From Achromobacter aegrifaciens (GTDB taxonomy: Bacteria; Pseudomonadota; Gammaproteobacteria; Burkholderiales; Burkholderiaceae_B), in assembly GCF_902859735.1 (NCBI RefSeq), contig NZ_CADIJY010000003.1:1-64000 (forward strand): a stretch of DNA of 64,000 nt, read 5' to 3'. Each line of letters opens with the position of its first letter. Positions within the stretch are counted from its first letter, which is position 1. Below the pieces are notes generated by a model. The model searched no databases and had not been told where the DNA came from. It saw only the letters and a program-made list of their open reading frames with translations. The position numbers and the translations under genes are program-made. Positions 1 to 8,803 of this stretch are shown one piece after another.

Positions 1-550
1 CCGCGCTCCGGCGCCGGCCCAGGCGCCGCAGCCCGCCGCCGCGCCCGCGCAGGCGCCTGCGCACCAAGGCCCTGTGGAAGTGATGCAGACTCGTGCGCGC
101 CACATCCTGATCAAGACCTCCACCGTCATGAGCGACGAAATGGCGCGTCAGCGCCTGGAGCAGGTGCGCCAGCGCCTGGTGAGCGGCGGCGCCAAGTTCG
201 AGGACATGGCGCGCCAGTATTCGCAGGACGCGACCGCCCCGCAAGGCGGCGAACTGGGTTGGTTGAACCCGGGCGAAACCGTGCCGCCGTTCGAGGCCGC
301 CATGAACGCCCTGAAGCCGGGTGAAATCAGCCAACCGGTGCAATCGCCCTTCGGCTGGCACCTGATCGAAGTGGAAGAGCGCCGCCAGCACGACGCCACC
401 GACGATATGGCTCGCATGAAGGCCCGTCAGACCTTGTTCGAACGCCGCGCCCAGCCGGCTTTCGAGGATTGGCTGGAGCAGCTGCGCGCCCAGGCGTACA
501 TCGACAATCGTCTGGAAAAGCAGCAGAAGATCCAGCAGAACAACCGCTAA
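1..550 (+). CDS. surA: SurA periplasmic chaperone / peptidyl-prolyl isomerase, C-terminal part (cut by window edge)
   Basis: The reading frame is open from base 2 and stops at 548-550, so the gene begins before the window. The visible part starts with an Ala/Pro/Gln-rich linker (about 25 residues), then a parvulin-type PPIase domain beginning VMQTRARHILIK, with the typical GGELGW...VPPFEAA and PFGWHLI segments, then a basic C-terminal helix. SurA is a periplasmic chaperone that helps outer-membrane proteins fold; this would be its second parvulin domain. The next gene, ksgA, starts 18 bases downstream on the same strand. In E. coli pdxA lies between surA and ksgA; here it does not. A related parvulin protein is the only alternative, and the ksgA neighbour argues for SurA. 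Confidence 0.9.
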   Translation, partial: RAPAPAQAPQPAAAPAQAPAHQGPVEVMQTRARHILIKTSTVMSDEMARQRLEQVRQRLVSGGAKFEDMARQYSQDATAPQGGELGWLNPGETVPPFEAAMNALKPGEISQPVQSPFGWHLIEVEERRQHDATDDMARMKARQTLFERRAQPAFEDWLEQLRAQAYIDNRLEKQQKIQQNNR

Positions 551-568
551 ACGCATTACAGGCTTTAC

Positions 569-1360
569 ATGTCCCAGCACCAGGCGCGCAAGCGCTTTGG
601 CCAGAACTTCCTGACCGACGAGAGCGTGGTCGAGTCCATCGTCCGGGCGGTTTCGCCCGCCCGCGACGATACCGTGGTCGAGATCGGCCCGGGCTTGTCC
701 GCGCTTACCCGGCCGTTGCTCGAACGCCTGGATCACCTGACGGCGGTCGAGATCGACCGCGACCTGGCGGCGCGCCTGCGCAAGCAGTTCGACGCCAGCC
801 GCCTGACCGTGGTCGAGGCCGATGCCTTGACGGTGGATTTTTCCCAGTTCGGGCCTGCGCTGCGCGTGGTGGGGAACCTGCCCTACAACATCTCCAGCCC
901 GTTGCTGTTCCATCTGATGACCTGGGCCGATCACGTCCGCGACCAGCATTTCATGCTTCAGCGGGAAGTGATCGACCGCATGGTCGCGCAGCCCGGTTCA
1001 GGCGACTTCAGCCGCCTGTCGGTGATGCTGCAGTCGCGCTACCGCATGCACAAGCTGTTCGACGTGCCGCCGGAAGCCTTTGACCCGCCGCCCAAGGTGG
1101 TGTCGGCGATCGTGCGCATGGTGCCCTTGCCGGCGGACCGTCTGCGTCCGGTCAGCGAGCGGGCCTTCGAAACCGTGGTGGCGCGGGCATTCTCACAGCG
1201 CCGCAAGATGCTGCGCCGGGTGCTGGCGGACTGGGCGCAGCAAGTGCCCTGGGAAGCGCTGGACATCGCGCCCACGGCGCGCGCCGAGGATATTTCGGTG
1301 GACCGGTACATCCGTCTGGCGGATGCGCTCGTGGCGGCCGGAGTGCTGCAGGCCGAGTGA
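569..1360 (+). CDS. rsmA: 16S rRNA (adenine1518-N6/adenine1519-N6)-dimethyltransferase
   Basis: This 263-residue protein matches the RsmA/KsgA family, which uses S-adenosylmethionine to dimethylate two adjacent adenines near the 3' end of 16S rRNA during 30S assembly. Family landmarks are the N-terminal FGQNFL (residues 10-15), the SAM-binding loop VEIGPG (37-42), the acidic EID (about 61-63) and the catalytic NLPY at 103-106. Its length is normal. It follows surA by 18 bases and is probably co-transcribed with it. A strong hairpin follows its stop codon. The ATG at 569 is the only start that keeps the full N-terminus. Confidence 0.97.
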   Translation: MSQHQARKRFGQNFLTDESVVESIVRAVSPARDDTVVEIGPGLSALTRPLLERLDHLTAVEIDRDLAARLRKQFDASRLTVVEADALTVDFSQFGPALRVVGNLPYNISSPLLFHLMTWADHVRDQHFMLQREVIDRMVAQPGSGDFSRLSVMLQSRYRMHKLFDVPPEAFDPPPKVVSAIVRMVPLPADRLRPVSERAFETVVARAFSQRRKMLRRVLADWAQQVPWEALDIAPTARAEDISVDRYIRLADALVAAGVLQAE

Positions 1361-1373
1361 GGCTGGATCCGCA

Positions 1374-1409
1374 AAATGAAGAAGCCCGCGCAAGCGGGCT
1401 TCTTCATTT
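1374..1409. terminator. Bidirectional rho-independent terminator between ksgA and glycerate kinase
   Basis: Perfect 16-base arms (1374-1389 and 1394-1409) flank a four-base loop GCAA. The arms end in AAAT/ATTT, so the stem has a T-rich exit on both strands. It lies between two convergent genes, as expected for a shared terminator. Confidence 0.9.
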
Positions 1410-1415
1410 GGGTTT

Positions 1416-2558
1416 CTACAACATGCGCTTCTGCGCGGTCATCCAGAGCTGCATGACGTCGCGGGCGCGGTCGGCCAGCAGTTTTTCGGCGTCCGTGAGC
1501 GCCTGCTGCAGCGTGATGGGGCCGGGCGCCAGGCTGAACGCGGCGCTGATGCCGCAGGCGTGCAGCGCTTCGTAGCCTTCGCCCAGCGAGCCGGCCAGCG
1601 CCACTACGGGCACGCCCGCGCGCTGCGCGATCTTCGCCACGCCGGCCGGAGTCTTGCCCCGCAGGGTCTGCGCGTCCATGCGGCCTTCGCCCGTGAACAC
1701 CAGGGTTGCGCCTTCGACCGCCTGGGCCAGGCCGCCCAGTTCGGCCACGATCTCCACGCCGGGCCGGAAACTGGCACCCAGGAACGCCTTGGCGGCGAAT
1801 CCCAGGCCGCCCGCCGCGCCCGCGCCTGGGTGGTCGCGATGGTCGGAGCCCAGGTGCTTGGCGCACACATCGGCGAAATTCGTCAGCATCTGATCCAGGA
1901 TCAGCACCTGTTCAGGCGTCGCGCCCTTTTGCGGGCCGAACACATGCGAGGCGCCCTGTGGGCCGCACAAAGGGTTGTCCACATCCGAGGCGATGTCGAT
2001 GCGGATCTGGGCCAGGCGCGGATCCAGGCCGTGGGTATCGATGCTGGCCAGCTTGCCGAGCGCGCCGCCGCCGGGCGGCAGGCTGCGGCCGTCAGCGTCC
2101 AGCAGGCGCACGCCCAGCGCAGTCAGCATGCCGGCGCCCGCGTCGTTGGTGGCCGATCCGCCCAGGCCCAGGATGATGCGCTTGGCGCCTGCGTTCAAGG
2201 CTGCCAGCATCAGTTCGCCCACGCCGTGGCTGCTGGCGCGCATCGGATCGCGCTTGGCAGGGGCGATGAGTTCCAGGCCCGCCGCCGCGGCCATCTCGAT
2301 CACCGCCGTGCCGTCCTCGAGCAAGCCCCAGACGGCGTCGACCTTGTAGCCCAACGCATCGTTCACCGTCTGTTGGCGTTCCTTGCCGCCGGTTGCCGCG
2401 AGCACGGCTTCGACCGTGCCTTCGCCGCCGTCGGCCATCGGAATGCATACCGTGTGAGCGCCGGGAACAGCGGCCTTCACGCCGCGTGCAATGGCTGCCG
2501 CGGCATCGGGGGCGGACACGCTTTCTTTGAAAGAGTCGGGGGCGATGACGATTTTCAC
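1416..2558 (-). CDS. Glycerate kinase (GarK/GlxK family)
   Basis: The protein begins VKIVIAPDSFKES and carries MADGGEGT and a Gly-rich LGLGGSATNDAGAG segment, all typical of family-1 glycerate kinases that phosphorylate D-glycerate with ATP and feed glycolysis from glyoxylate or tartronate metabolism. I chose the GTG at 2558 (380 residues) because the family motif starts right there. The frame stays open to 2630 but those extra 24 residues are Arg-rich and unlike the family. No strong ribosome-binding site is visible before the GTG. The pyruvate kinase gene lies divergently upstream, so both neighbours act in three-carbon metabolism. Whether it is the 2- or 3-phosphorylating type cannot be told from motifs alone. 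Confidence 0.92.
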   Translation of the reverse strand: MKIVIAPDSFKESVSAPDAAAAIARGVKAAVPGAHTVCIPMADGGEGTVEAVLAATGGKERQQTVNDALGYKVDAVWGLLEDGTAVIEMAAAAGLELIAPAKRDPMRASSHGVGELMLAALNAGAKRIILGLGGSATNDAGAGMLTALGVRLLDADGRSLPPGGGALGKLASIDTHGLDPRLAQIRIDIASDVDNPLCGPQGASHVFGPQKGATPEQVLILDQMLTNFADVCAKHLGSDHRDHPGAGAAGGLGFAAKAFLGASFRPGVEIVAELGGLAQAVEGATLVFTGEGRMDAQTLRGKTPAGVAKIAQRAGVPVVALAGSLGEGYEALHACGISAAFSLAPGPITLQQALTDAEKLLADRARDVMQLWMTAQKRML

Positions 2559-2664
2559 GGGTTCAGTCGAGCTCGTTTTTCGGTTGAGGTGATGCCCATG
2601 ATACCTGCGCGGGCGCGGCCGGCGTACCATAGCGTTTTTGTTGTTTTAGCGAGAGTGGATCGTC

Positions 2665-4107
2665 ATGCCCGTATTGCGCCGCACCAAAATTGTCGCCACC
2701 CTGGGACCTTCGACTTCGACGCCTGAACGCATAGAAGCGCTGATCCGCGCGGGTCTGGACGTGGCCCGCCTGAACTTCTCGCACGGCAGCGCGGACGACC
2801 ATCGCGAGCGCGCCCGCATGGTGCGCGAGATCGCCGCCAAGCAGGGCCGCTTCGTCGCCATCATGGGCGACCTGCAAGGCCCCAAGATCCGCATTGCACG
2901 CTTCAAGGACAAGCTGGTCCAACTGCAGATCGGACAGCCGTTCACGCTGTCGCGCGTGCATCCCAAGGAAGAGGGCACGGCCAGCATCGTCGGCATCGAT
3001 TACCCCGAACTGGTGCAGGACTGCCGCGTCGGCGACGAGCTGCTGCTGGATGACGGCCGCGTGGTGCTGGTGGTGGACAGCGTCGAAGGCGACGAGGTCC
3101 ACACCACCGTCACCGTGGGCGGTCCGCTGTCGAACAACAAGGGCATCAACCGCCGCGGCGGCGGCCTGTCCGCGCCCAGCCTGACCGACAAGGACCGCGT
3201 CGACATCAAGCTGGCCGCCGAGATGGAACTGGACTACGTGGCCGTGTCGTTCCCGCGCTATGGCAGCGATATCGACGAGGCGCGCACGCTGCTGGCGGCC
3301 GCCGGCAGCCAGGCGTGGATCATCGCCAAGATCGAACGCGCCGAAGCCGTGGCCGACGACGAGGCGCTGGACGCGCTGATCCGCGCCAGCGACGGCGTGA
3401 TGGTGGCGCGCGGCGACCTCGGCGTGGAGGTGGGCGATGCCGAACTCGTCGGCATCCAGAAGCGCATCATCCAGCACGCCCGCACGCTGAACAAGGTCGT
3501 CATCACCGCGACGCAGATGATGGAGTCGATGATCTCCAGCCCCATGCCCACGCGCGCCGAAGTGTCCGACGTGGCCAACGCGGTGCTGGACTACACCGAC
3601 GCCGTCATGCTGTCGGCGGAAAGCGCATCGGGCCAGTATCCCGTGGAAACCGTGCAGGCCATGGCCCGCGTCTGCCTGGGCGCGGAAAAGCACCCGACCT
3701 CGACCAAGTCGCATCACCGCCTGGGCGAGACCTTCACCCGTTGCGACGAGACCATCGCGCTGGCGGCCATGTACGCGGCCAACCATTTCCCCGGCGTCAA
3801 GGCCATCATTTCGCTGACCGAAAGCGGTCACACGCCGCTGATCATGTCGCGCATCCGCTCGGGCGTGCCTATCTACTGCTACAGCCCGCACAGCATCACG
3901 CAAAACCGTGTGGCCATGTTCCGCGGCGTCTACACGATTCCGTTCGCGCCGTCGGACTACGAGCCTGCCGACCTGAGCAACGCCGCCATCGATGAACTGC
4001 GCAAGCGCAACCTGGTGCAGACCGGAGACTGGGTGATCCTGACCAAGGGCGACTTCTACCGCGACAGCGGTGGCACCAACGGCATGAAGATCCTGCTGGT
4101 GGATTGA
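2665..4107 (+). CDS. pyk: Pyruvate kinase
   Basis: This 480-residue protein converts phosphoenolpyruvate and ADP to pyruvate and ATP in the cytoplasm. It opens with RRTKIVATLGPST and shows the NFSHG substrate loop, GDLQGPKIR, the active-site segment MVARGDLGVEV and ATQMMESM. The C-terminal allosteric domain is complete, giving normal family length. It is divergent from glycerate kinase. Its stop codon is 53 bases from the stop of the next, convergent gene, with a hairpin between. Confidence 0.97.
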   Translation: MPVLRRTKIVATLGPSTSTPERIEALIRAGLDVARLNFSHGSADDHRERARMVREIAAKQGRFVAIMGDLQGPKIRIARFKDKLVQLQIGQPFTLSRVHPKEEGTASIVGIDYPELVQDCRVGDELLLDDGRVVLVVDSVEGDEVHTTVTVGGPLSNNKGINRRGGGLSAPSLTDKDRVDIKLAAEMELDYVAVSFPRYGSDIDEARTLLAAAGSQAWIIAKIERAEAVADDEALDALIRASDGVMVARGDLGVEVGDAELVGIQKRIIQHARTLNKVVITATQMMESMISSPMPTRAEVSDVANAVLDYTDAVMLSAESASGQYPVETVQAMARVCLGAEKHPTSTKSHHRLGETFTRCDETIALAAMYAANHFPGVKAIISLTESGHTPLIMSRIRSGVPIYCYSPHSITQNRVAMFRGVYTIPFAPSDYEPADLSNAAIDELRKRNLVQTGDWVILTKGDFYRDSGGTNGMKILLVD

Positions 4108-4118
4108 TACGGCGGGGC

Positions 4119-4141
4119 AGGAGCGCCGCCCGGGCGCTCCT
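4119..4141. terminator. Hairpin between convergent pyk and SpmAB-like gene
   Basis: A perfect nine-base stem AGGAGCGCC / GGCGCTCCT with a five-base loop sits between the two stop codons; flanking GGCGG and CCGCC may extend it. There is no good T-tract on either side, so terminator function is inferred from position. Confidence 0.5.
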
Positions 4142-4160
4142 TGCCGCCGCGCGGCGGGTT

Positions 4161-5390
4161 TCAGCCGAAGAACCAGTAGCACACGCCGATGGCCGCCAGC
4201 ACGCCGGCCAGGTCGGCAATCAGGGCGCAGCCCACCGCGTGGCGCGCCCGCAATATGCCCACCGATCCGAAGTACACCGCCAGCACGTAAAAGGTGGTCT
4301 CGGTGCTGCCCTGGACCACCGCGGCCAGTAGCGCGGGGAAGCTGTCCACGCCGAAATGCGTCATGGTTTCCAGCATCATGGCGCGCGCCGCGCTGCCCGA
4401 GAATGGCTTGACCAGCGCGGTAGGCAGGGCATCCACGAAGCGCGTGTCCCATCCCGCTTGCACCGCCAGCCAGCGGATGCCGTCCAGCAGGAAATCCAGC
4501 GCGCCCGATGCGCGCAGCACGCCCACCGCGCAGAGCATCGCGACCAGATAGGGCAGCAGGCTCTTGGCGATGTCGAAGCCTTCCTTGGCGCCTTCGATGA
4601 AGGCCTCGTAGACCGGCACCTTCTTCCAGGCGCCCGCCACCAGGAAGGCGATCAGGATGCCGAACAGGACCAGATTGCCCAGCAGCGACGACAGCGAGGC
4701 GATGGCCGCCGCCGACATGCTGGCCAGCAGCGCCATGAATCCGCCCATGAGCAGCGCCGTGCCGCCCAGCCACAGCATCACGACCGGATCGATCAGGCGC
4801 AGGCGCTGGCAGGCCGCCACGGCCAGGAAACCTGCCAGGGTCGATGCGCTGGTGGCCAGCAGGATCGGCAGGAACACCAACGTCGGGTCCGGCGCGCCCT
4901 GCTGCGCGCGGAACATGAACAGCGTCACCGGCAGCAGGGTCAGCGATGACGCATTCAGCACCAGGAACAGTATCTGCGCGTTGCTGGCGGTTTCGGGCGT
5001 GGGGTTGAGCGACTGCAGTTCGCGCATGGCGCGCAGGCCGATGGGCGTGGCGGCGTTGTCCAGGCCCAGTCCGTTGGCGGCGAAGTTCAGCGTGATCAGA
5101 CCGATGGCCGGGTGGTTGCGCGGCACGCCGGGCATCAGGCGCGCGAACAGCGGTCCCAGCACGCGCGCCAGTTTTTCCACCAGGCCCGCGCCCTCGGCGA
5201 TGCGCAGAAAGCCCAGCCACAGCGTCAGCGTGCCGAACAGCAGCACCATCACTTCCACCGACACGCGCGCCATGTCGAACAGGCTGGCGACCATCATGCG
5301 GAAGACATCGGGGTCGCCGATGACCAGCCAGCGGTACAGCGCCGCCGCGGCCGCGGTAAGGAAAAAGCCCAGCCAGAGTTTGTTCAGCAT
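4161..5390 (-). CDS. Fused SpmA/SpmB-like nucleoside-recognition (Gate) membrane protein
   Basis: The 409-residue protein has many hydrophobic segments and two Gate-type halves. The first contains GLITLNFAANGLGLDNAATP, a hallmark of SpmA; the second contains the SpmB-like ETMTHFGVDS and QGSTETTFYVLAVYFG segments. In Bacillus these are two separate spore-maturation proteins; in Gram-negative bacteria a fused form of unknown role occurs. I start it at the ATG at 5390 (MLNKLWLGF), which puts a hydrophobic segment at the N-terminus; the frame is open upstream but reads as random Arg/Pro-rich residues. It faces pyk and is divergent from the fadE-like gene. The transported or recognised molecule is unknown. 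Confidence 0.85.
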   Translation of the reverse strand: MLNKLWLGFFLTAAAAALYRWLVIGDPDVFRMMVASLFDMARVSVEVMVLLFGTLTLWLGFLRIAEGAGLVEKLARVLGPLFARLMPGVPRNHPAIGLITLNFAANGLGLDNAATPIGLRAMRELQSLNPTPETASNAQILFLVLNASSLTLLPVTLFMFRAQQGAPDPTLVFLPILLATSASTLAGFLAVAACQRLRLIDPVVMLWLGGTALLMGGFMALLASMSAAAIASLSSLLGNLVLFGILIAFLVAGAWKKVPVYEAFIEGAKEGFDIAKSLLPYLVAMLCAVGVLRASGALDFLLDGIRWLAVQAGWDTRFVDALPTALVKPFSGSAARAMMLETMTHFGVDSFPALLAAVVQGSTETTFYVLAVYFGSVGILRARHAVGCALIADLAGVLAAIGVCYWFFG

Positions 5391-5543
5391 GCGGAGACTG
5401 CCCGGATAGCGATGGATTGCGCGCTGCGCGCCGAGGCCCATTGTCGCAGAGTCGGCAGGCCGCAGCTTGGCCCGACGCCGCCAATTCTGGTACTTTGACC
5501 TGATACGCCCTGGGGCCTGGGGCCATAACAGTGAGGAAAACTC

Positions 5544-7790
5544 ATGGACTTCAACGCATGGCGCCGGCGCCGCATCTCGGAACCCGCTTACCGCTGGGCG
5601 CGCAACGCGCTGCCCGCCATGTCGGCGACGGAGCGCGAAGCCATCGAGGCCGGCGACACCTGGTGGGATGCGGATCTGTTCACCGGCAATCCCGACTGGC
5701 GCAAGCTGCTGGACGTGCCGGCGGCCACGCTGACCGCGGACGAGCAGCGCTTCATAGACGGCCCGCTGGCGCGGCTTTGCGCCATGCTGGACGAATGGGA
5801 CATCACCTGGAACCGGCGCGATCTGCCGCCCGAGGTGTGGGACTTCCTGAAGGCCGAACGCTTCTTCGGCATGATCATTCCGCGGCGCTACGGCGGCCTG
5901 GGCTTTTCGCCCTATGCGCACTCCGAGGTCGTGCGGCGCATTTCGGCCTACTCCATCACCGCGGGCGTCACCGTCATGGTGCCCAATTCGCTGGGCCCCG
6001 GCGAATTGCTGATGCAGTTCGGCACGCCGGCGCAGCGCGACTACTGGCTGCCGCGGCTGGCCGACGGCCGTGAGGTGCCATGCTTCGGCCTGACCAGCCC
6101 CGAGGCCGGTTCGGACGCCGCGTCCATGGTGGACACGGGCGTGGTCTGCCGCCAGGTGATCGACGGGCGCGAACTGATCGGCATCCGGCTGAACTGGCAC
6201 AAGCGCTACATCACGTTGGGGCCGGTGGCGACGGTGCTGGGGCTGGCTTTCAAGCTATCGGACCCCGACGGCATCCTGGGCGGCGCCAAGGACATTGGCA
6301 TATCGGTCGCGCTGGTGCCGACCGAAGCGCCCGGCGTGGAGATCGGGCGCCGCCACCTGCCCGCCATGCAGGTCTTCCAGAACGGCCCCAACCGCGGGCG
6401 CGACGTGTTCGTGCCCCTGGACGCGCTGATCGGCGGCGCCGAGCGCGCCGGGCATGGCTGGCAGATGCTGATGAGCGCGCTGGCGGCGGGGCGGGGCATT
6501 TCCTTGCCGTCGCTGTCGGCCGCGGCCGCCGTGATGTGCGCGCACACCACGGGCATGTATGCCCGCGTGCGCGAACAGTTCGGCATTCCCGTCGGCAAGT
6601 TCGAAGGCGTGCAGGAAGGGCTGGCCCGGCTGGCGGGCAATGCCTATCTGGTCGAAGCCGCCAGGCGCTTGACCTGCGCCGCGCTGAACCAGGGCGTCAA
6701 GCCGGCAGTGGTCTCGGGCATCATGAAGTACCACGCCACCGAGCGCATGCGCGGCTCGGTCAACGACGCGATGGACATCCATGCCGGCCGCGCCGTCATC
6801 GACGGTCCCAGCAATTACCTGGGCGCGCTGTACCGCGCCGTGCCCATCGCCATCACGGTCGAGGGCGCCAACATCCTGACGCGCAACCTGATCATCTTCG
6901 GCCAGGGCGCGATCCGCGCCCATCCCTATCTGATGCCGGAAATCCTGGCGTTGGGCAACCCCGACGAAGACCGCGGCATGGAGGTCTTCCACGACGTGTT
7001 CTGGCGGCATCTGCGCCACACAGGCATTAACGCGCTGCGGGCCATCGGCCGCGCCTGGACTGGCGGGGTGCTGGCGCCTGCGCCTTCATCCGGTCCCGTG
7101 GCTGGCCACTACCGGCGGCTGGGCCGCTATGCCTCGGGCTTCGCGCTGCTGGCCGATGCCACGCTGGCGCAGCTGGGCGGAGGCCTGAAGCGCCGGGAAA
7201 TGATTTCCGCCCGCCTGGGCGACATCCTGTCCGAACTGTATCTGCAGTCGGCGGTGCTCAAACGCTGGGAAGACGAGGGCCGCAAGCACGACGATCTGCC
7301 GCTGGTGCAGTGGTGCCTGGAGCAGGGCTACGCCAGCATCGAGAAAAGCATGGATCAGGTCCTGCGCAATCTGCCGGGCCGCGTGTTGTCGTGGGGACTG
7401 CGCGCGGCCATCCTGCCGCTGCGCCTGGCCAAGGGGCCGAGCGACGCCTTGACCCGGGAATGCGCTGAACTGCTGCTCAAGCCTTCGCCCACGCATGTGC
7501 GCCTGGCGGCCGACCTGCATCGCGATGCCGGCGCTGCCGGCGACGATCCGGTAGGCCTTCTGACCCGCGCCTTCGCGCTGGCGGACGCCGTGCAGCCGCT
7601 GCGCGACCGCCTGCGCCAGTCCGGCGTGCGCGATTGGCGCGAAGCCCATCAGCGCGGCGCCATTACCGACGCGCAGGCGGCCTCGCTGGAAGAGGCCGAA
7701 GCCCTGGTCTCGCGGGTGTTGCAGGTGGACGATTTCGCGCCCGAGGAGTTGTCGCCGCAGGCCGCCAAGGCGGACTCCGGCGAGGCTTAG
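5544..7790 (+). CDS. fadE: Acyl-CoA dehydrogenase, FadE type
   Basis: At 748 residues this is the long FadE class, with a C-terminal DUF1974-like extension after the standard flavin-dependent acyl-CoA dehydrogenase core. The core shows IPRRYGGLGFSPYAHS, the FAD-binding CFGLTSPEAGSDAAS segment and the VEGANILTRNLIIFGQGAIR stretch that is characteristic of FadE. It catalyses the first step of fatty-acid beta-oxidation, forming the trans-2 double bond. A GAGG ribosome-binding site lies 8 bases before the ATG at 5544. It is a single-gene unit, convergent with def. E. coli FadE is somewhat longer because of an N-terminal membrane part that is missing here. Confidence 0.93.
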   Translation: MDFNAWRRRRISEPAYRWARNALPAMSATEREAIEAGDTWWDADLFTGNPDWRKLLDVPAATLTADEQRFIDGPLARLCAMLDEWDITWNRRDLPPEVWDFLKAERFFGMIIPRRYGGLGFSPYAHSEVVRRISAYSITAGVTVMVPNSLGPGELLMQFGTPAQRDYWLPRLADGREVPCFGLTSPEAGSDAASMVDTGVVCRQVIDGRELIGIRLNWHKRYITLGPVATVLGLAFKLSDPDGILGGAKDIGISVALVPTEAPGVEIGRRHLPAMQVFQNGPNRGRDVFVPLDALIGGAERAGHGWQMLMSALAAGRGISLPSLSAAAAVMCAHTTGMYARVREQFGIPVGKFEGVQEGLARLAGNAYLVEAARRLTCAALNQGVKPAVVSGIMKYHATERMRGSVNDAMDIHAGRAVIDGPSNYLGALYRAVPIAITVEGANILTRNLIIFGQGAIRAHPYLMPEILALGNPDEDRGMEVFHDVFWRHLRHTGINALRAIGRAWTGGVLAPAPSSGPVAGHYRRLGRYASGFALLADATLAQLGGGLKRREMISARLGDILSELYLQSAVLKRWEDEGRKHDDLPLVQWCLEQGYASIEKSMDQVLRNLPGRVLSWGLRAAILPLRLAKGPSDALTRECAELLLKPSPTHVRLAADLHRDAGAAGDDPVGLLTRAFALADAVQPLRDRLRQSGVRDWREAHQRGAITDAQAASLEEAEALVSRVLQVDDFAPEELSPQAAKADSGEA

Positions 7791-7828
7791 GGTAGGGACG
7801 CAAGCCCCCGCAAGGCGGGAGCGGGGCC

Positions 7829-8362
7829 TTAGTCGTCCTGATTCGGATCCATGTCCGGGAACAGGATTTCAGTGAACCCGAATTTGCTGAAGTCCTGGAT
7901 GCGCGACGGGTACAGCCGGCCGATCAGGTGATCGCATTCGTGCTGCACCACCCGGGCATGAAAACCTTCGGCCTCGCGCTCGATGAGCTGGCCGTAGGGA
8001 TCTCGCCCGCTGTAGCGGATGCGGCGGTAGCGCGGCACCACGCCGCGCAGGCCCGGCACCGACAGGCAGCCTTCCCAGCCGTCTTCCATCTCGTCCGACA
8101 GCGGCGTGATGACGGGATTGCACAGGATGGTCTGCGGCACGGCGGGGGCGTCGGGATAGCGCTCGTTGCGGTCAAAGCCGAAGATCACCAGCTGCAGATC
8201 CACGCCGATCTGCGGCGCGGCCAGGCCCACCCCTTGCGCGGCGGCCATGGTTTCGAACATGTCGTCGATCAGCGCATGCAACTCGGGCGTGTCGTAGCGC
8301 TCCACGGGCGCGGCCACGCGCAGCAGCCGCGGATCGCCCATTTTCAGGATGGTGTGGATCAT
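7829..8362 (-). CDS. def: Peptide deformylase
   Basis: The 177-residue protein carries all three deformylase motifs: [10 protein letters not shown] (residues 44-53), EGCLSVPG (97-104) and QHECDH (140-145). The metal ligands are therefore C99, H141 and H145, with E142 catalytic. It removes the formyl group from the initiator methionine of new proteins. It is the last gene of the minus-strand run and starts 33 bases after gloA. It is not next to fmt, so it is probably a second deformylase of the genome; that is inference, since the rest of the genome is not visible. Confidence 0.96.
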   Translation of the reverse strand: MIHTILKMGDPRLLRVAAPVERYDTPELHALIDDMFETMAAAQGVGLAAPQIGVDLQLVIFGFDRNERYPDAPAVPQTILCNPVITPLSDEMEDGWEGCLSVPGLRGVVPRYRRIRYSGRDPYGQLIEREAEGFHARVVQHECDHLIGRLYPSRIQDFSKFGFTEILFPDMDPNQDD

Positions 8363-8395
8363 GGAAGTGTCTTCCTGGCTTTGGCCGCGCGGGGC

Positions 8396-8791
8396 TCAGT
8401 CCTGGCGGCCCTTTTTCTGGATGAACTCGATCTTGTAGCCATCGGGGTCTTCGACAAAGGCGATGACCGTCTTGCCGTGCTTCATCGGGCCGGCTTCGCG
8501 CGTGACCTTGCCGCCTTTTTCCTTGACCTTGTCACAGGCTTCGTAGGCGTTGTCCACTTCCAGGGCGATGTGGCCGTAGCCGGTGCCCAGGTCGTACTTG
8601 TCCGTGTCCCAGTTGTGGGTCAGTTCGATGACGGCGCCTTCGGATTCGTCCTGGTAGCCGACGAAGGCCAGCGTGAACTTGCCTTCGGGGTAGTCGTTGC
8701 GGCGCAGGACGCGCATGCCGAGCACATTGGTGTAGAAGTCGATGGACTTGTCGAGATTGCCGACTCGCAGCATGGTGTGGAGCATACGCAT
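8396..8791 (-). CDS. gloA: Lactoylglutathione lyase (glyoxalase I)
   Basis: This 131-residue protein closely follows E. coli GloA. The four metal ligands fall at the usual places: H5, E56, H74 and E122. It converts the methylglyoxal-glutathione adduct to S-lactoylglutathione. The start [13 protein letters not shown] is the family start. It is 12 bases downstream of the aminotransferase gene and 33 bases upstream of def, so it probably shares their transcript. Confidence 0.97.
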   Translation of the reverse strand: MRMLHTMLRVGNLDKSIDFYTNVLGMRVLRRNDYPEGKFTLAFVGYQDESEGAVIELTHNWDTDKYDLGTGYGHIALEVDNAYEACDKVKEKGGKVTREAGPMKHGKTVIAFVEDPDGYKIEFIQKKGRQD

Positions 8792-8803
8792 GGGATGGTT
8801 TCC

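Noticed and set aside
2563-5526. Open frame of nearly 1000 codons antisense to pyk and continuing across the SpmAB-like gene
   Set aside because: The translation is low-complexity His/Arg/Gly-rich and lies over two real genes; it is a compositional shadow.
7801-7828. Terminator between fadE and def
   Set aside because: Only a five-base CCCGC/GCGGG stem without a T-tract is present.
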